DNA from: Polynucleobacter sp. AP-Ainpum-60-G11
Lineage (GTDB): Bacteria > Pseudomonadota > Gammaproteobacteria > Burkholderiales > Burkholderiaceae
Assembly: GCF_018688375.1 (NCBI RefSeq)
Contig: NZ_CP061318.1
Location: 868,001-932,000 of the forward strand
Reading direction: 5' to 3'
Length of the DNA: 64,000 bases
Shown in pieces: positions 17,938-26,854 of this stretch (its first letter is position 1; each line of letters opens with the position of its first letter). The notes beneath the pieces were generated by a model. It ran no database searches. It was not told where the DNA came from and worked only from the letters and a program-made list of their open reading frames with translations. The translations under genes and the position numbers were made by a program.

Positions 17938-18501
17938 ATGAAAACACAATTACTGATTATTACCGCATTAGAGTCTGAGCTCAACAAAAGCGTATTACCA
18001 GCTGGCGTGGATATTGTGTATTCAGGGGTTGGCAAGATTAACGCAACGGCCGCAACTATTCGGGCTATTCATGAATTTCAGCCCAAACGCATAGTGAACT
18101 TTGGAACTGTCGGAAAAATCAATGCTGGACTTCAGGGTCTGCTCGAGATCGGCAAAGTAATTCAGCGAGACATGATGACGGTGCCACTGGCACCAAGAGG
18201 TCAAACACCTTTCTGTCCTAAACCATCTCACTATCTATCTATGGGTGGTGAACATACTTGCGGTACTGGTGATAGTTTTGTAACCGCCCATGATCCTTGG
18301 CTGATTTCTCAGGGTGTGGATGTGGTGGATATGGAATTGTTTGCGATTGCAAATATAGCCTATCAATTTAATATTCCGTGGCAATCATTTAAATACGTAA
18401 CTGACGATGCCAACGAAGACTCCGGTCATGAGTGGACTCATCGTGTTAACCATGGTCAAGATCTTTATTTGAATAAGCTCGGTGAGCTCATGAGAGCTTA
18501 A
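17938..18501 (+). CDS. 5'-methylthioadenosine/S-adenosylhomocysteine nucleosidase-like protein
   Basis: Nucleoside phosphorylase superfamily. Landmarks: IVYSGVGKINATAATIRAI, IVNFGTVGKIN, TGDSFV and the catalytic-site-like VVDMELFAIANIAYQFN with FKYVTDDANEDS. The DME-type motif (here DMELFA) and FKYVTD with its Asp are what MTA/SAH nucleosidases use. 187 aa, shorter than E. coli MtnN (232). Start at ATG 17938, not the TTG at 17929. Next to divergent apt, it would release adenine that Apt reuses; the precise substrate is inferred. Confidence 0.8.
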   Translation: MKTQLLIITALESELNKSVLPAGVDIVYSGVGKINATAATIRAIHEFQPKRIVNFGTVGKINAGLQGLLEIGKVIQRDMMTVPLAPRGQTPFCPKPSHYLSMGGEHTCGTGDSFVTAHDPWLISQGVDVVDMELFAIANIAYQFNIPWQSFKYVTDDANEDSGHEWTHRVNHGQDLYLNKLGELMRA

Positions 18502-18525
18502 ATCTAGCTATCCAATACTCCCCAG

Positions 18526-20196
18526 ATGAATACCCCTAAACCCTGGCTAAAGAATTATCTTGAGGGCGTTCCTCATGAGATCGATTTGGCCGGCCATTCA
18601 TCGATTGTTGAGCTTATCGAAGAATCGTTTAGGGCTTACCCCAATCGCATTGCAATAGAGTCAATGGGTCACACAATGAGCTACCGTCAGCTCGATGTGC
18701 TGTCAAAAGACTTTGCTGCATATTTGCAAACCTTGGGCCTAGATGCTGGCTCCCGAATTGGCATCATGTTCCCGAATGTTCCGCAATACTTGATTGCAAT
18801 GTTGGGTACTCTACGAGCTGGCTATGTTGTAGTCAACATCAATCCACTCTATACCGCACGTGAGCTCGAGCATCAATTACAAGACAGCGGTGCATCCATA
18901 CTGGTGATGCTAGAAAACTTTGCACACATATATCAAGATATTGCCAACCAAGATTTGGTAAAGAAAGTGATCGTCAGTAGTTTAGGCGAAACTCTGGGGC
19001 CTAAAGGTGTAATCGTTAATCTGATTGCCCGCCACATTAAGAAGCTTATTCCGCATTGGAATTTTCCATGCGTCAAATTCAACCAAGCACTTAAAGTTGG
19101 TGCTGGTCACGGCTTTACTAAGCCGCACTTGACGCCAGAGGATATTGCTTTTTTGCAATATACCGGTGGTACTACTGGGGTTTCGAAAGGCGCCGTTTTA
19201 TTACACCGAAATATCTTAGCTAACCTGATCCAAATTGAGTCCTGGCTTGATCCTGCTTTAAAAAATCGGCAGCAGCAACAACTCGTTTTTTTATGCGCCT
19301 TACCAATGACCCATATTTTTGCATTGACTGCTTGCGGTCTTTTGGGGATACGCAAAGGCGCTAAATTACTATTGGTTGCCAATCCACGAGATATTGTTGG
19401 TTTTATTAAGCTCTTGATAAAGCATCCTGAAATCAATATTTTTCCGGGTGTTAATACACTTTTCCACGCACTCATTCATCATCCTGAATTTACAAAGGTG
19501 AAGTTGCCGAATTTATTGGTAACAATTGGTGGTGGCATGGCTGTACTCAAGAAAACTGCCGATCTGTGGCAAAAGCTCACCGGCGTTCCGATTGCACAGG
19601 GCTATGGCCTCTCTGAAACTTCGCCAGTAGTCTGCGTCAATACGCCGTTTGTAAAGGAATTTACTGGATCCATTGGTATGCCAGTGCCCAGTACAGACAT
19701 CTTGATATTGGATGATGAAGGTGAAGAAGTTCCGTTTGGTACGCCTGGTGAGATTTGCATCAAGGGGCCACAAGTGATGGCAGGCTACTGGAATAGGCCT
19801 GAAGAGACCAAAGAATTTATGACCCCTGATGGCTATTTCAAGTCTGGTGATATTGGGATCATGAGCTCCGATGGTTATGTGCAGATTGTCGATCGTAAGA
19901 AGGACATGATTGTTGTTGCTGGATTTAAAGTATTCCCAAATGAAATCGAGGAGGTGATTTCTTTAATGCCGGGTGTGAGGGAGTGCGCGGTGATTGGATT
20001 CCCGCACCGCAAGCTTGGGGAGATTGTGAAAGCTTATATTGTCAAAGAAAAGTCGGAGCTAACCGAGGTCCAAGTCATTCAGTACTGCAAACAGCAAATG
20101 ACGAGTTATAAGCGCCCCAGAAAAATTGCTTTTATCGATGAAATGCCAAAGTCCAATGTTGGGAAAATCTTACGCCGCCATCTGCGGGATTTATAA
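18526..20196 (+). CDS. fadD: Long-chain fatty acid-CoA ligase
   Basis: Activates fatty acids to acyl-CoA in two steps with ATP. AMP-binding motifs are intact: YTGGTTGVSKGAVL (P-loop, about residue 212), GYGLSETSPVV and the hinge/C-terminal DRKKDMIVVAGFKVFPNEIEE with the catalytic Lys in KSNVGKILRR. 556 aa is normal for FadD. It begins 24 bases after the nucleosidase gene, so it may be read from the same transcript. Convergent with an outer-membrane-type gene that begins four bases past its stop. Confidence 0.93.
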   Translation: MNTPKPWLKNYLEGVPHEIDLAGHSSIVELIEESFRAYPNRIAIESMGHTMSYRQLDVLSKDFAAYLQTLGLDAGSRIGIMFPNVPQYLIAMLGTLRAGYVVVNINPLYTARELEHQLQDSGASILVMLENFAHIYQDIANQDLVKKVIVSSLGETLGPKGVIVNLIARHIKKLIPHWNFPCVKFNQALKVGAGHGFTKPHLTPEDIAFLQYTGGTTGVSKGAVLLHRNILANLIQIESWLDPALKNRQQQQLVFLCALPMTHIFALTACGLLGIRKGAKLLLVANPRDIVGFIKLLIKHPEINIFPGVNTLFHALIHHPEFTKVKLPNLLVTIGGGMAVLKKTADLWQKLTGVPIAQGYGLSETSPVVCVNTPFVKEFTGSIGMPVPSTDILILDDEGEEVPFGTPGEICIKGPQVMAGYWNRPEETKEFMTPDGYFKSGDIGIMSSDGYVQIVDRKKDMIVVAGFKVFPNEIEEVISLMPGVRECAVIGFPHRKLGEIVKAYIVKEKSELTEVQVIQYCKQQMTSYKRPRKIAFIDEMPKSNVGKILRRHLRDL

Positions 20197-20200
20197 AAGA

Positions 20201-21112
20201 CTACAAGCCGCCACCAAAGCGATATTGCCAAGAAACGCCATACAGGTCATAGCTGTTATTCGTTCTCGAATATGCGCCAGTACTGGCAGATAGTCGAATT
20301 GAATTATGTTTATTGACTGGGTAGGACATGGTTGTTCCAAAGCGCCAGTTTTCTTGACTGCCGCTAATGGGATTACCGTTTAAGTAAGATTGCCCACCAG
20401 TAAAGTAGGTTGCATCTACGGAGATCCAAGCAGTGTTTTGAAAGTAGTAAATTCCATGAGTTTGTGTAGAGTAAACCGGGTTCTGCGATAAAGAATTGCC
20501 ACCCATAAAATTGGTATTGCTGGTGTAAAAAATCCCTGCGCCCGCCAGCTCTAACCTCCAGGGACCCAGCGCTTTAGATATACCTAAGCCAGGTTGAATA
20601 AACCAACGATTGGCACCCACATTGATTAATTGATTGTCATCATATTTGCCCCATGGCACAGATGCTGCCAGACTGGCGCCAATAATGAGATCTTGTTGAT
20701 AGCTCTTAAATTGATCCAGTGTTAGTGCGGGCGCGCCATACAAATTAATTGCTGCCTTGATCAGTGGATCGGATAAGCCTTCGGTGCTGGCATTGACTGT
20801 GCGACCACCAATACTGCTCGATCCACTTAATTGGCCATAGGGGAGAACTAGGGTGAGCTTTCCGGATTGACCAAAAGCATCAAAGATATGGGTCAGCCCC
20901 ATTACTTCACTAGTGAGCGTGTAATTTCCGGCTTTAGCTTGAGCAACCCCAGCGCTGATGAAGTTGATACCAATTGGTGCGTTGGAATAGGTGCGAGCCT
21001 CAATTTCTTGAGCATGCGTTAGCGTGGAAAAAAGAGTGCAAAAAGCCAGTAATAAATGGGGAAAGACTCTAGGAATCCAGCCATGTGAAATGATGGATGA
21101 CTTGATCATCAA
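20201..21112 (-). CDS. MetA-pathway of phenol degradation-type outer membrane protein
   Basis: A 303-residue protein with an N-terminal signal peptide (hydrophobic stretch to about THAQ, residue 34). The mature part has alternating beta-strand pattern, with SVPWGKYDD, RWFIQPGLGISKALGPWRLE and the terminal GVSWQYRFGGG, ending like an outer-membrane barrel. The family (PF13557-like 'putative MetA-pathway of phenol degradation') is often annotated as a transporter, but there is no proven substrate. It is downstream of a membrane protein gene in the same direction. Confidence 0.75.
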   Translation of the reverse strand: MMIKSSIISHGWIPRVFPHLLLAFCTLFSTLTHAQEIEARTYSNAPIGINFISAGVAQAKAGNYTLTSEVMGLTHIFDAFGQSGKLTLVLPYGQLSGSSSIGGRTVNASTEGLSDPLIKAAINLYGAPALTLDQFKSYQQDLIIGASLAASVPWGKYDDNQLINVGANRWFIQPGLGISKALGPWRLELAGAGIFYTSNTNFMGGNSLSQNPVYSTQTHGIYYFQNTAWISVDATYFTGGQSYLNGNPISGSQENWRFGTTMSYPVNKHNSIRLSASTGAYSRTNNSYDLYGVSWQYRFGGGL

Positions 21113-21133
21113 GACTTTCTTGTAACGGCTCTA

Positions 21134-21670
21134 TTATTTTGATTTTGGCTTATTGCCAAACAAAATCTCCAAGGTGGCATTGCTACCTAGCATTAGTGTC
21201 ATGCCCATCAATAGTAGATAGGGCCAGACAATTAACCAGTAAACAATCGACACAGCCACAACGCGCAATGGATTGGATCGACCAAACTCAGTCATCGATA
21301 TAAAGAATTCTTTTCCATGAATAACGCCATCAATGCCGGCCTCCAAGTAATTTAAGCCCAATACAACGAGAAGATAAATCAAGGACTCCATGATGAGCGA
21401 ACTGACAATGCCATTCTTTTTGTCCACTGTAATTGGAAAAAAAGCCTGGGCAACCAGCATGAACTTGGCACAAACTGCCGCCTTAAATAGGGCAAAGCCA
21501 AAGATTGATAAGGGAATAGGTCTTTCATCTAGTGAGGTTGCTGCTAAAAAGGCAAGAGCGCAAAACCAGACCCCAAAGTAAATAGTTAGTTGAAATGCTT
21601 TTACAAATTCTTCTTTGGCTTTTTCTTTAAACGTATGCGTGGGAACTGAATTTGAGGAAGTTGTGTTCAT
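21134..21670 (-). CDS. Hypothetical inner-membrane protein
   Basis: A 178-residue protein with about four membrane segments (roughly residues 28-48, 55-78, 88-106 and 138-165) and a charged N-terminus (THTFKEKAKEEFVKAF). No catalytic motif seen. The last residues are Lys-rich (GNKPKSK). It lies 21 bases upstream of the outer-membrane-type gene and 22 bases downstream of the U32 gene, so all three could be one transcript. I do not recognise the family. Confidence 0.7.
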   Translation of the reverse strand: MNTTSSNSVPTHTFKEKAKEEFVKAFQLTIYFGVWFCALAFLAATSLDERPIPLSIFGFALFKAAVCAKFMLVAQAFFPITVDKKNGIVSSLIMESLIYLLVVLGLNYLEAGIDGVIHGKEFFISMTEFGRSNPLRVVAVSIVYWLIVWPYLLLMGMTLMLGSNATLEILFGNKPKSK

Positions 21671-21692
21671 GAAAGCTTTCTAGGGAATATGA

Positions 21693-22994
21693 TTAGCAAT
21701 TGCTGCAAGAGCCGCCAGCTTCAACAGGAGCCGGTTCGTTGGTATACCGTGCAATAAATGCATGCTTGCTCTTCAGTGGTAGCTGAATCCACACAAAGTG
21801 ACCTGATCCTGGGGCAACGTCAATGGGCTCACCTTTGAGATTCCACATGGCATCAAGCACCATATCCTGATTGCCCTCGGGCTCAATGATTTCTAATTTA
21901 TCGCCGAGGGAAAATCGGTTCTTAACATCGACCTTGACGCGACCTGAGTCCTCATCAATCTCTAAGGTCTCGCCAACGTAGAGACTTCTACCTGATAGGG
22001 AGTGGCCGCGCATATAGAGTTGATATTCTTTATCGTGATGACGCTCATAAAAGCCATCGGTGTAACCGCGATTTGCAAGACCTTCCAAATTACCAATTAG
22101 AGACATATTCATGGGTCGACCAGCTACTGCATCGTCAATCGCAGTGCGGTAAGCCTGGCAGGTACGAGAAACATAGTAAGGTGATTTAGTACGCCCCTCA
22201 ATCTTGAATGAATCCACGCCCATCTTCGTTAAGCGTTCAATATGCTCAATCGCACGTAGATCTTTGGAGTTCATGATGTAAGTGCCGTGCTCATCTTCTT
22301 CCATTGGCATCAAATCATCTGGACGACGCGCCTCCTGAAGAAGAACCACATCACCGCTGGTATTTTGTTGACCTGGTTTTACCTTGTAATCCCAGCGACA
22401 AGCATTGGTGCAAGCACCTTGATTGGAATCGCGATGTGACATATACCCGGATAGTAAGCAGCGGCCAGAGTAAGCAATACACAGAGCGCCATGAACAAAG
22501 ACTTCTAATTCCATTTCTGGACAATCTTGACGAACTTCTTCGATTTCGTCAAAAGAAAGCTCACGTGAAAGAATGACGCGACTGATTCCAACGGAGCGCC
22601 AAAACTTTGCAGACGCACCATTCACTGTATTGGCCTGAACAGATAAATGAATCGGCATATCTGGCCAAGCTTCTCTAGCCATCATGATGAGACCGGGATC
22701 TGACATGATCATGGCATCAGGCTTCAATGCAACAACTGGATCCATATCTTTAATGTAGGTACGCGTCTTTCCACCATGAGGCAGTAGATTCGATACGAGG
22801 TAAAACTTCTTACCTAGAGCATGAGCGGTATCAATACCTTCCTTCAGCGTTTCCATTTTTCCGAAGTCGTTATTACGCACTCGGAGTGAGTAACGTGGTT
22901 GTCCGGCATAAATGGCATCAGCACCAAAGTCAAAGGCGGTGCGCAGCATAGAGAGGCTGCCGGCGGGGGCTAGAAGTTCTGGAATCTTAGTCAT
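21693..22994 (-). CDS. trhP: U32-family protein TrhP/YegQ (tRNA 5-hydroxyuridine synthesis)
   Basis: Peptidase U32-type protein; in E. coli TrhP (YegQ) is needed for the prephenate-dependent hydroxylation of U34 in tRNAs. Family segments: ELLAPAGSLSMLRTAFDFGADAIY, HLSVQANTVNG, EVFVHGALCIAYSGRCLLSGYMSHRDSNQGAC and IEGRTKSPYYV. The cysteine cluster (CIA, RCLL, GACTNAC) may bind an iron-sulfur cluster. It ends in a CSNC tail. 433 aa, near the E. coli size. The peptidase label of the family is not supported by work on TrhP. Confidence 0.85.
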   Translation of the reverse strand: MTKIPELLAPAGSLSMLRTAFDFGADAIYAGQPRYSLRVRNNDFGKMETLKEGIDTAHALGKKFYLVSNLLPHGGKTRTYIKDMDPVVALKPDAMIMSDPGLIMMAREAWPDMPIHLSVQANTVNGASAKFWRSVGISRVILSRELSFDEIEEVRQDCPEMELEVFVHGALCIAYSGRCLLSGYMSHRDSNQGACTNACRWDYKVKPGQQNTSGDVVLLQEARRPDDLMPMEEDEHGTYIMNSKDLRAIEHIERLTKMGVDSFKIEGRTKSPYYVSRTCQAYRTAIDDAVAGRPMNMSLIGNLEGLANRGYTDGFYERHHDKEYQLYMRGHSLSGRSLYVGETLEIDEDSGRVKVDVKNRFSLGDKLEIIEPEGNQDMVLDAMWNLKGEPIDVAPGSGHFVWIQLPLKSKHAFIARYTNEPAPVEAGGSCSNC

Positions 22995-23204
22995 GGTGCT
23001 ATTTTAGTGAATACAGGCATTCTTGTTGGATTTACGGCGAGATCAAGCTCTGGGAGCTACCAGTCAAGTATTTACCAAGCATTCTAGGTAATCAAACCTC
23101 CATGCAGAGTATCCTACGGGGTCTGTGGCCAGCATTTAAAAACGAACAAGGCGTCTTCCCTTGAGCTCTCCACCTGAAATCGAAGGCATTAACTAAAGAA
23201 TGCA

Positions 23205-23789
23205 ATGACCAAACTCACATCCAAACCCATCCTTAAAAAAGCCAGCGGTATTTTGGCGCAAGAGTTTGCTATTCCCAAAGACATCGCTTGGGCTTGGGTT
23301 ACTTTGCTACTGTCACAAGAAGAACAAAAGCGCGATAGTGAAGAAAAACGTTATGCCCGTATCGCCGAATTTGAGGCCTGGATTGTGGAGCTCAACTTAC
23401 CAACTGATCCAAAAAATCCCGGAAGTACTGCAATAAGTCCAGAGTCAGTAAAAAACTCAGCCAGAAATGTATTTGAGTGGCCGCATGAGTACATCTTTGA
23501 AGAACCTGTAGCAGCTAAGCATCCAGACTCTAAGATGACTTACAGCGATACGATCACCAAACCAATTTTGGATGCAATTAAGGATGCTGGGGGTTCCGAT
23601 GATCGTCCTGCACTCATTGCCATTTTGGAGGGCTATGCAAAAGCAGGTAAAGAACCCTTTGCCAATGTCACTCCAGTGGGAATTGAGTGGAAAGGGAGTA
23701 ATTGGGCTGAAGGTGACAAGCTGAATCTGCTCACCATCAAAACCCTCAATAACCGTCTCGCCAATTTAAGAAAGAAAGGGTTGATCTAG
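23205..23789 (+). CDS. Hypothetical protein next to tRNA-Asn
   Basis: A 194-residue soluble protein without signal peptide or membrane helix. Regions: a helical N-terminus (SGILAQEFAIPKDIAWAWVTLLLSQEEQ), a charged helix, a Pro-rich linker, and a C-terminus LLTIKTLNNRLANLRKKGLI that looks like the recognition part of a winged helix. I do not recognise it. It has a 210-base upstream region with no other gene that I can support and converges on tRNA-Asn through a shared terminator. Being alone beside a tRNA is a common place for acquired genes, but no integrase or repeat is visible. Confidence 0.7.
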   Translation: MTKLTSKPILKKASGILAQEFAIPKDIAWAWVTLLLSQEEQKRDSEEKRYARIAEFEAWIVELNLPTDPKNPGSTAISPESVKNSARNVFEWPHEYIFEEPVAAKHPDSKMTYSDTITKPILDAIKDAGGSDDRPALIAILEGYAKAGKEPFANVTPVGIEWKGSNWAEGDKLNLLTIKTLNNRLANLRKKGLI

Positions 23790-23820
23790 GCTCAATCACT
23801 TCACCTAGGTTGCAAAAGAA

Positions 23821-23844
23821 AAAACCACCTCGCAAGGTGGTTTT
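23821..23844. terminator. Bidirectional terminator between the hypothetical gene and tRNA-Asn
   Basis: AAAACCACCT and AGGTGGTTTT form a perfect 10-bp stem with loop CGCA. A-rich DNA on the left (a T-run on the minus strand) suits termination of the tRNA-Asn transcript; the TTTTCTTAT on the right suits the plus-strand gene. Confidence 0.9.
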
Positions 23845-23852
23845 CTTATATT

Positions 23853-23928
23853 TGGCTCCTCGACCTGGGCTCGAACCAGGGACCTACGGATTAACAGTCC
23901 GGCGCTCTACCAACTGAGCTATCGAGGA
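23853..23928 (-). tRNA. tRNA-Asn (anticodon GTT)
   Basis: 76 bases including encoded CCA. On the minus strand: acceptor TCCTCGA with TCGAGGA, D-arm TAGCTCAGTTGGTAGAGC, anticodon loop CTGTTAA giving GTT, and T-arm GGTTCGAGCCC. Confidence 0.97.
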
Positions 23929-23949
23929 ATAAGCCGATATTATAGCAAG

Positions 23950-24834
23950 ATGAAATCATCTACTCCAAGTTCTGTACAGATCCCTAAAGTATTGACCATC
24001 GCCGGGTCCGATAGTGGCGGCGGCGCGGGCATCCAGGCGGACCTCAAGGTCATTACAGCCTTGGGTGGATATGGAATGTCGGTCATCACCGCTATTACTG
24101 CGCAGAACACTTTGGGGGTGAGTCGCATTCAGGATATTGACCTTGATGTAGTTGAGGCTCAGATCGATGCAGTATTTATGGATATTGGGGTGGACATTGT
24201 CAAAATCGGGATGCTTGCCAGTCCAGAAATTGTCCGTACCGTGGCTTCTGCTCTCATGCGTCATGGGGCTAAGAGAATCGTTTTGGATCCGGTATTAAGA
24301 GCCACATCAGGGGCCAGTCTAGGTGGAGATGACACTGCCCAGGCAATCATTCAAGAGTTATTCCCGATGGCGACATTGGTAACCCCAAACCTGGAGGAGG
24401 CCTCCTTACTTTTGGGCCGAGAATTATTCGGTCCTGCGGATTTCAAGCTTGCCGCTGAGGAGTTGCTTGAGTTAGGTCCACAGGCAGTCTTGATTAAGGG
24501 CGGACATCTGGATGCTACCCATACTCAGCTGACGGATTTTCTGATGTGGCGAACGATGGAAGAGGGTCTTGAAGTGGTTCAGTCAAAAGAATTTAAACAC
24601 TACCGAGTTAATACAGCTAATACGCATGGAACTGGATGCTCGTTAGCCTCTGCCATAGCCACCTATTTAGCGGATGGTCACGATCTCTCGCATTCTGTTG
24701 CAAAGGCCATCTCTTATGTAGAGGCCGGCTTAGAGGCTGGGCGTTTCTTGAGTATTGGCGAAGGCCCTGGACCCTTGTGGCATATGCATGATTTTTATCC
24801 AACCGCATTACCGAAAGAAGAGGGCAAGTATTAA
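23950..24834 (+). CDS. thiD: Hydroxymethylpyrimidine/phosphomethylpyrimidine kinase
   Basis: Phosphorylates HMP and HMP-P to HMP-PP, the pyrimidine half of thiamine. Ribokinase-type motifs: [19 protein letters not shown] near residue 16, the TAQNTLGV segment, [15 protein letters not shown] and the anion-hole [14 protein letters not shown]. 294 aa is slightly long. It is convergent with thiE and on the opposite strand from the other thi genes, so it is not under the mapped TPP riboswitch. Confidence 0.94.
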   Translation: MKSSTPSSVQIPKVLTIAGSDSGGGAGIQADLKVITALGGYGMSVITAITAQNTLGVSRIQDIDLDVVEAQIDAVFMDIGVDIVKIGMLASPEIVRTVASALMRHGAKRIVLDPVLRATSGASLGGDDTAQAIIQELFPMATLVTPNLEEASLLLGRELFGPADFKLAAEELLELGPQAVLIKGGHLDATHTQLTDFLMWRTMEEGLEVVQSKEFKHYRVNTANTHGTGCSLASAIATYLADGHDLSHSVAKAISYVEAGLEAGRFLSIGEGPGPLWHMHDFYPTALPKEEGKY

Positions 24835-24858
24835 AGATTCAGGATTGAAGATTAAGGC

Positions 24859-25785
24859 TTAAGTTTTCATCAGCTCTTGCAGTCGCTTTACTGCTGCTTT
24901 AGGATCGCTTGATCCACTGATTGCCCTAACAACGGCAACCGAGCCCACGCCGCTCTGTGCAACCGCATGAATGCTGCCCTCATCAATACCGCCAATGGCA
25001 ACTAAGGGGTAATGATTCATCAACTGGGCATACTTATAAAGACGACCCAAACCCTGAGGCGCAGTTTCCATCTTCTTTAAGTTCGTTGGAAAAACAGCGC
25101 CCATGGCAATATAACTTGGGCAGAAGCGATCTGCGTAGGCCATCTCAGCATAGCCATGCGTGCTCAGCCCTAAGCGCAGTCCTGCAGACCGAATAGCATC
25201 CAAATCTGCCGTCTCCAAATCCTCTTGACCCAAGTGGATTCCGTAGGCTTCAGCTTCAATTGCCTCTTGCCAATAGTCATTAATGAAGAGCAAGGTTCTA
25301 CTGCCCTCAACAGCCTTCACTGATTCTGCAATGTGTTTTCGAATCAGCTTTTTATCTTCGGACTTAAAGCGTAATTGCACCGTTGGAATTTCAGCATCAA
25401 CCATGCGTTTTACCCATTCGGCATCTGGCATGACAGCATATAAACCTAAACGCTTTGGGCACTCTGCAAAGGCATTGGGATTCATATTCCGAGTCCAAGG
25501 CAGCAAATCAAAATGCTCAGGTCTGGATGGCCACTTAAAGGGATTAAATCCACCGTCTTGATGAACCATTCGAGACCAAGCTTTACCTAAGACATTGGCA
25601 TCACGCTCAATGAAGCCCATTTGAATTGCAGCGACCATGCCAGCAAGTTCGTAATGATCTGCCGCATGCTCGTTATCAATTTTTGGAGGAGGTGATGACA
25701 TGCTGTATGCCGGTATAGGCAAACACAAGTCATCCTTAATATGGGCTGCAACAATTTGATCTGCAAGATCGCGAACTAAGCTCAT
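24859..25785 (-). CDS. thiE: Thiamine-phosphate synthase with N-terminal extension
   Basis: Joins HMP-PP with thiazole phosphate to thiamine phosphate. The ThiE barrel begins at about residue 110 (RLGLYAVMPDAEWVKRMVD) and shows VQLRFK, LFINDYWQEAI, GIHLGQEDL, GLSTHGYAEM, YIAMGAVFPT and LVAIGGI. 308 aa against about 210 for ordinary ThiE. The first 105 residues (with YSMSSPPPKIDNEHAADHY and helices LAGMVAAIQMGFIERDANVLGKAWSRMV) are an extra domain that I recall in other Burkholderiales ThiE proteins. It is the last gene of the thiC operon. Confidence 0.9.
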   Translation of the reverse strand: MSLVRDLADQIVAAHIKDDLCLPIPAYSMSSPPPKIDNEHAADHYELAGMVAAIQMGFIERDANVLGKAWSRMVHQDGGFNPFKWPSRPEHFDLLPWTRNMNPNAFAECPKRLGLYAVMPDAEWVKRMVDAEIPTVQLRFKSEDKKLIRKHIAESVKAVEGSRTLLFINDYWQEAIEAEAYGIHLGQEDLETADLDAIRSAGLRLGLSTHGYAEMAYADRFCPSYIAMGAVFPTNLKKMETAPQGLGRLYKYAQLMNHYPLVAIGGIDEGSIHAVAQSGVGSVAVVRAISGSSDPKAAVKRLQELMKT

Positions 25786-25798
25786 TCAGTATGGTTCT

Positions 25799-26617
25799 TT
25801 AAGTTTGATGCCAAAAAGGCGTACCAACCAATGGTGTACTGGCTTGAGCAGATTGCTGGGCTTTCATAGCTCCTGAAAGGTAGGCGGTACGACCGGCATC
25901 TACTGCCATCGAAAACGCTTTAGCCATTGCAACAGGATCATCGGCCAATGCAACTGCAGTATTGAGTAAGACGCCATCAAAACCCCATTCCATCACGCTA
26001 CATGCATGGGACGGTAGACCTAAGCCGGCATCCACTAAAAGCGGAACCTTCAAACGGTCACGAAGTAGTTTTAATGCGTAGGGATTTAAAGGGCCTTGAC
26101 CAGTTCCAATCGGTGCGGCCCAGGGCATGACAGCCTGACATCCTACATCCACTAAGCCTTGGCACAAAATCAGATCTTCGGTGCAATAAGGCAAGACCTT
26201 GAAACCATCTTTTATTAAAGTTTCTGCTGTAGAAACTAGCCGTAATGTATCAGGCTGCAATGTGTAGTCATCGCCGATGAGCTCTAACTTGATCCAGTTA
26301 GTTTCAAATACTTCACGAGCCATCTGCGCGGTAGCAATTACTTCCTTTGGGCTATGGCAACCGGCGGTATTAGGTAAAACCGGCACAGCCATTTTCTTTA
26401 GGAGATCCCAAAATCCAGAGTGCGCTTCTGTTGTGGAGGTGCCTTGCCTACGAAGACTAACAGTAATCATTCCAGGATTGGATTGCTTGACAGCATTTTC
26501 CAAAACCTGTGGTGATGGGTAACGCGATGTTCCTAACAATAAACGGCTAGCAAATGTCTCGCCATACAGCACTAAGGGGTCTGCGGTAGCTACAGGATTT
26601 GGTAAAGGGGCGGTCAT
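25799..26617 (-). CDS. thiG: Thiazole synthase
   Basis: Builds the thiazole phosphate from deoxyxylulose phosphate, glycine imine and ThiS-thiocarboxylate. Landmarks: [38 protein letters not shown] with the Schiff-base Lys in [26 protein letters not shown] and [17 protein letters not shown]. 272 aa. It follows thiS by about 39 bases and precedes thiE by 13. Confidence 0.96.
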   Translation of the reverse strand: MTAPLPNPVATADPLVLYGETFASRLLLGTSRYPSPQVLENAVKQSNPGMITVSLRRQGTSTTEAHSGFWDLLKKMAVPVLPNTAGCHSPKEVIATAQMAREVFETNWIKLELIGDDYTLQPDTLRLVSTAETLIKDGFKVLPYCTEDLILCQGLVDVGCQAVMPWAAPIGTGQGPLNPYALKLLRDRLKVPLLVDAGLGLPSHACSVMEWGFDGVLLNTAVALADDPVAMAKAFSMAVDAGRTAYLSGAMKAQQSAQASTPLVGTPFWHQT

Positions 26618-26656
26618 GTGAATAGATGGATTACGTATTTTTCATTCATTGATAAG

Positions 26657-26854
26657 TTAGCCGCCAGTGACCGGTGCAATGACTTCCATTTCATCGCCTT
26701 CATGCAAGATTTCCTCGGCATGCCTAGTCTTAGGCACGAATTCATAATTGATTGCAACGGCAAAGGGTGGTTGCGCATCAATCATCACCAGTACATCATC
26801 AATCGTGCTGTTGTCTGGAACCTCATGAGCTACTTGATTCAACATTATGCGCAT
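26657..26854 (-). CDS. thiS: Sulfur-carrier protein ThiS
   Basis: A 65-residue ubiquitin-like carrier ending in the required Gly-Gly (PVTGG), where it is adenylated and thiocarboxylated to give sulfur for the thiazole ring. Its start overlaps the end of thiO by 10 bases, so translation is coupled. The beta-grasp pattern (IMLNQVAHEVPDNSTIDDVL, FAVAINYEFVPK, DEMEVIAPV) is as expected. Confidence 0.93.
   Translation of the reverse strand: MRIMLNQVAHEVPDNSTIDDVLVMIDAQPPFAVAINYEFVPKTRHAEEILHEGDEMEVIAPVTGG

Noticed and set aside
23103..23165. A 20-codon frame upstream of the orphan gene
   Set aside because: Too short, no ribosome site, no conservation evidence.
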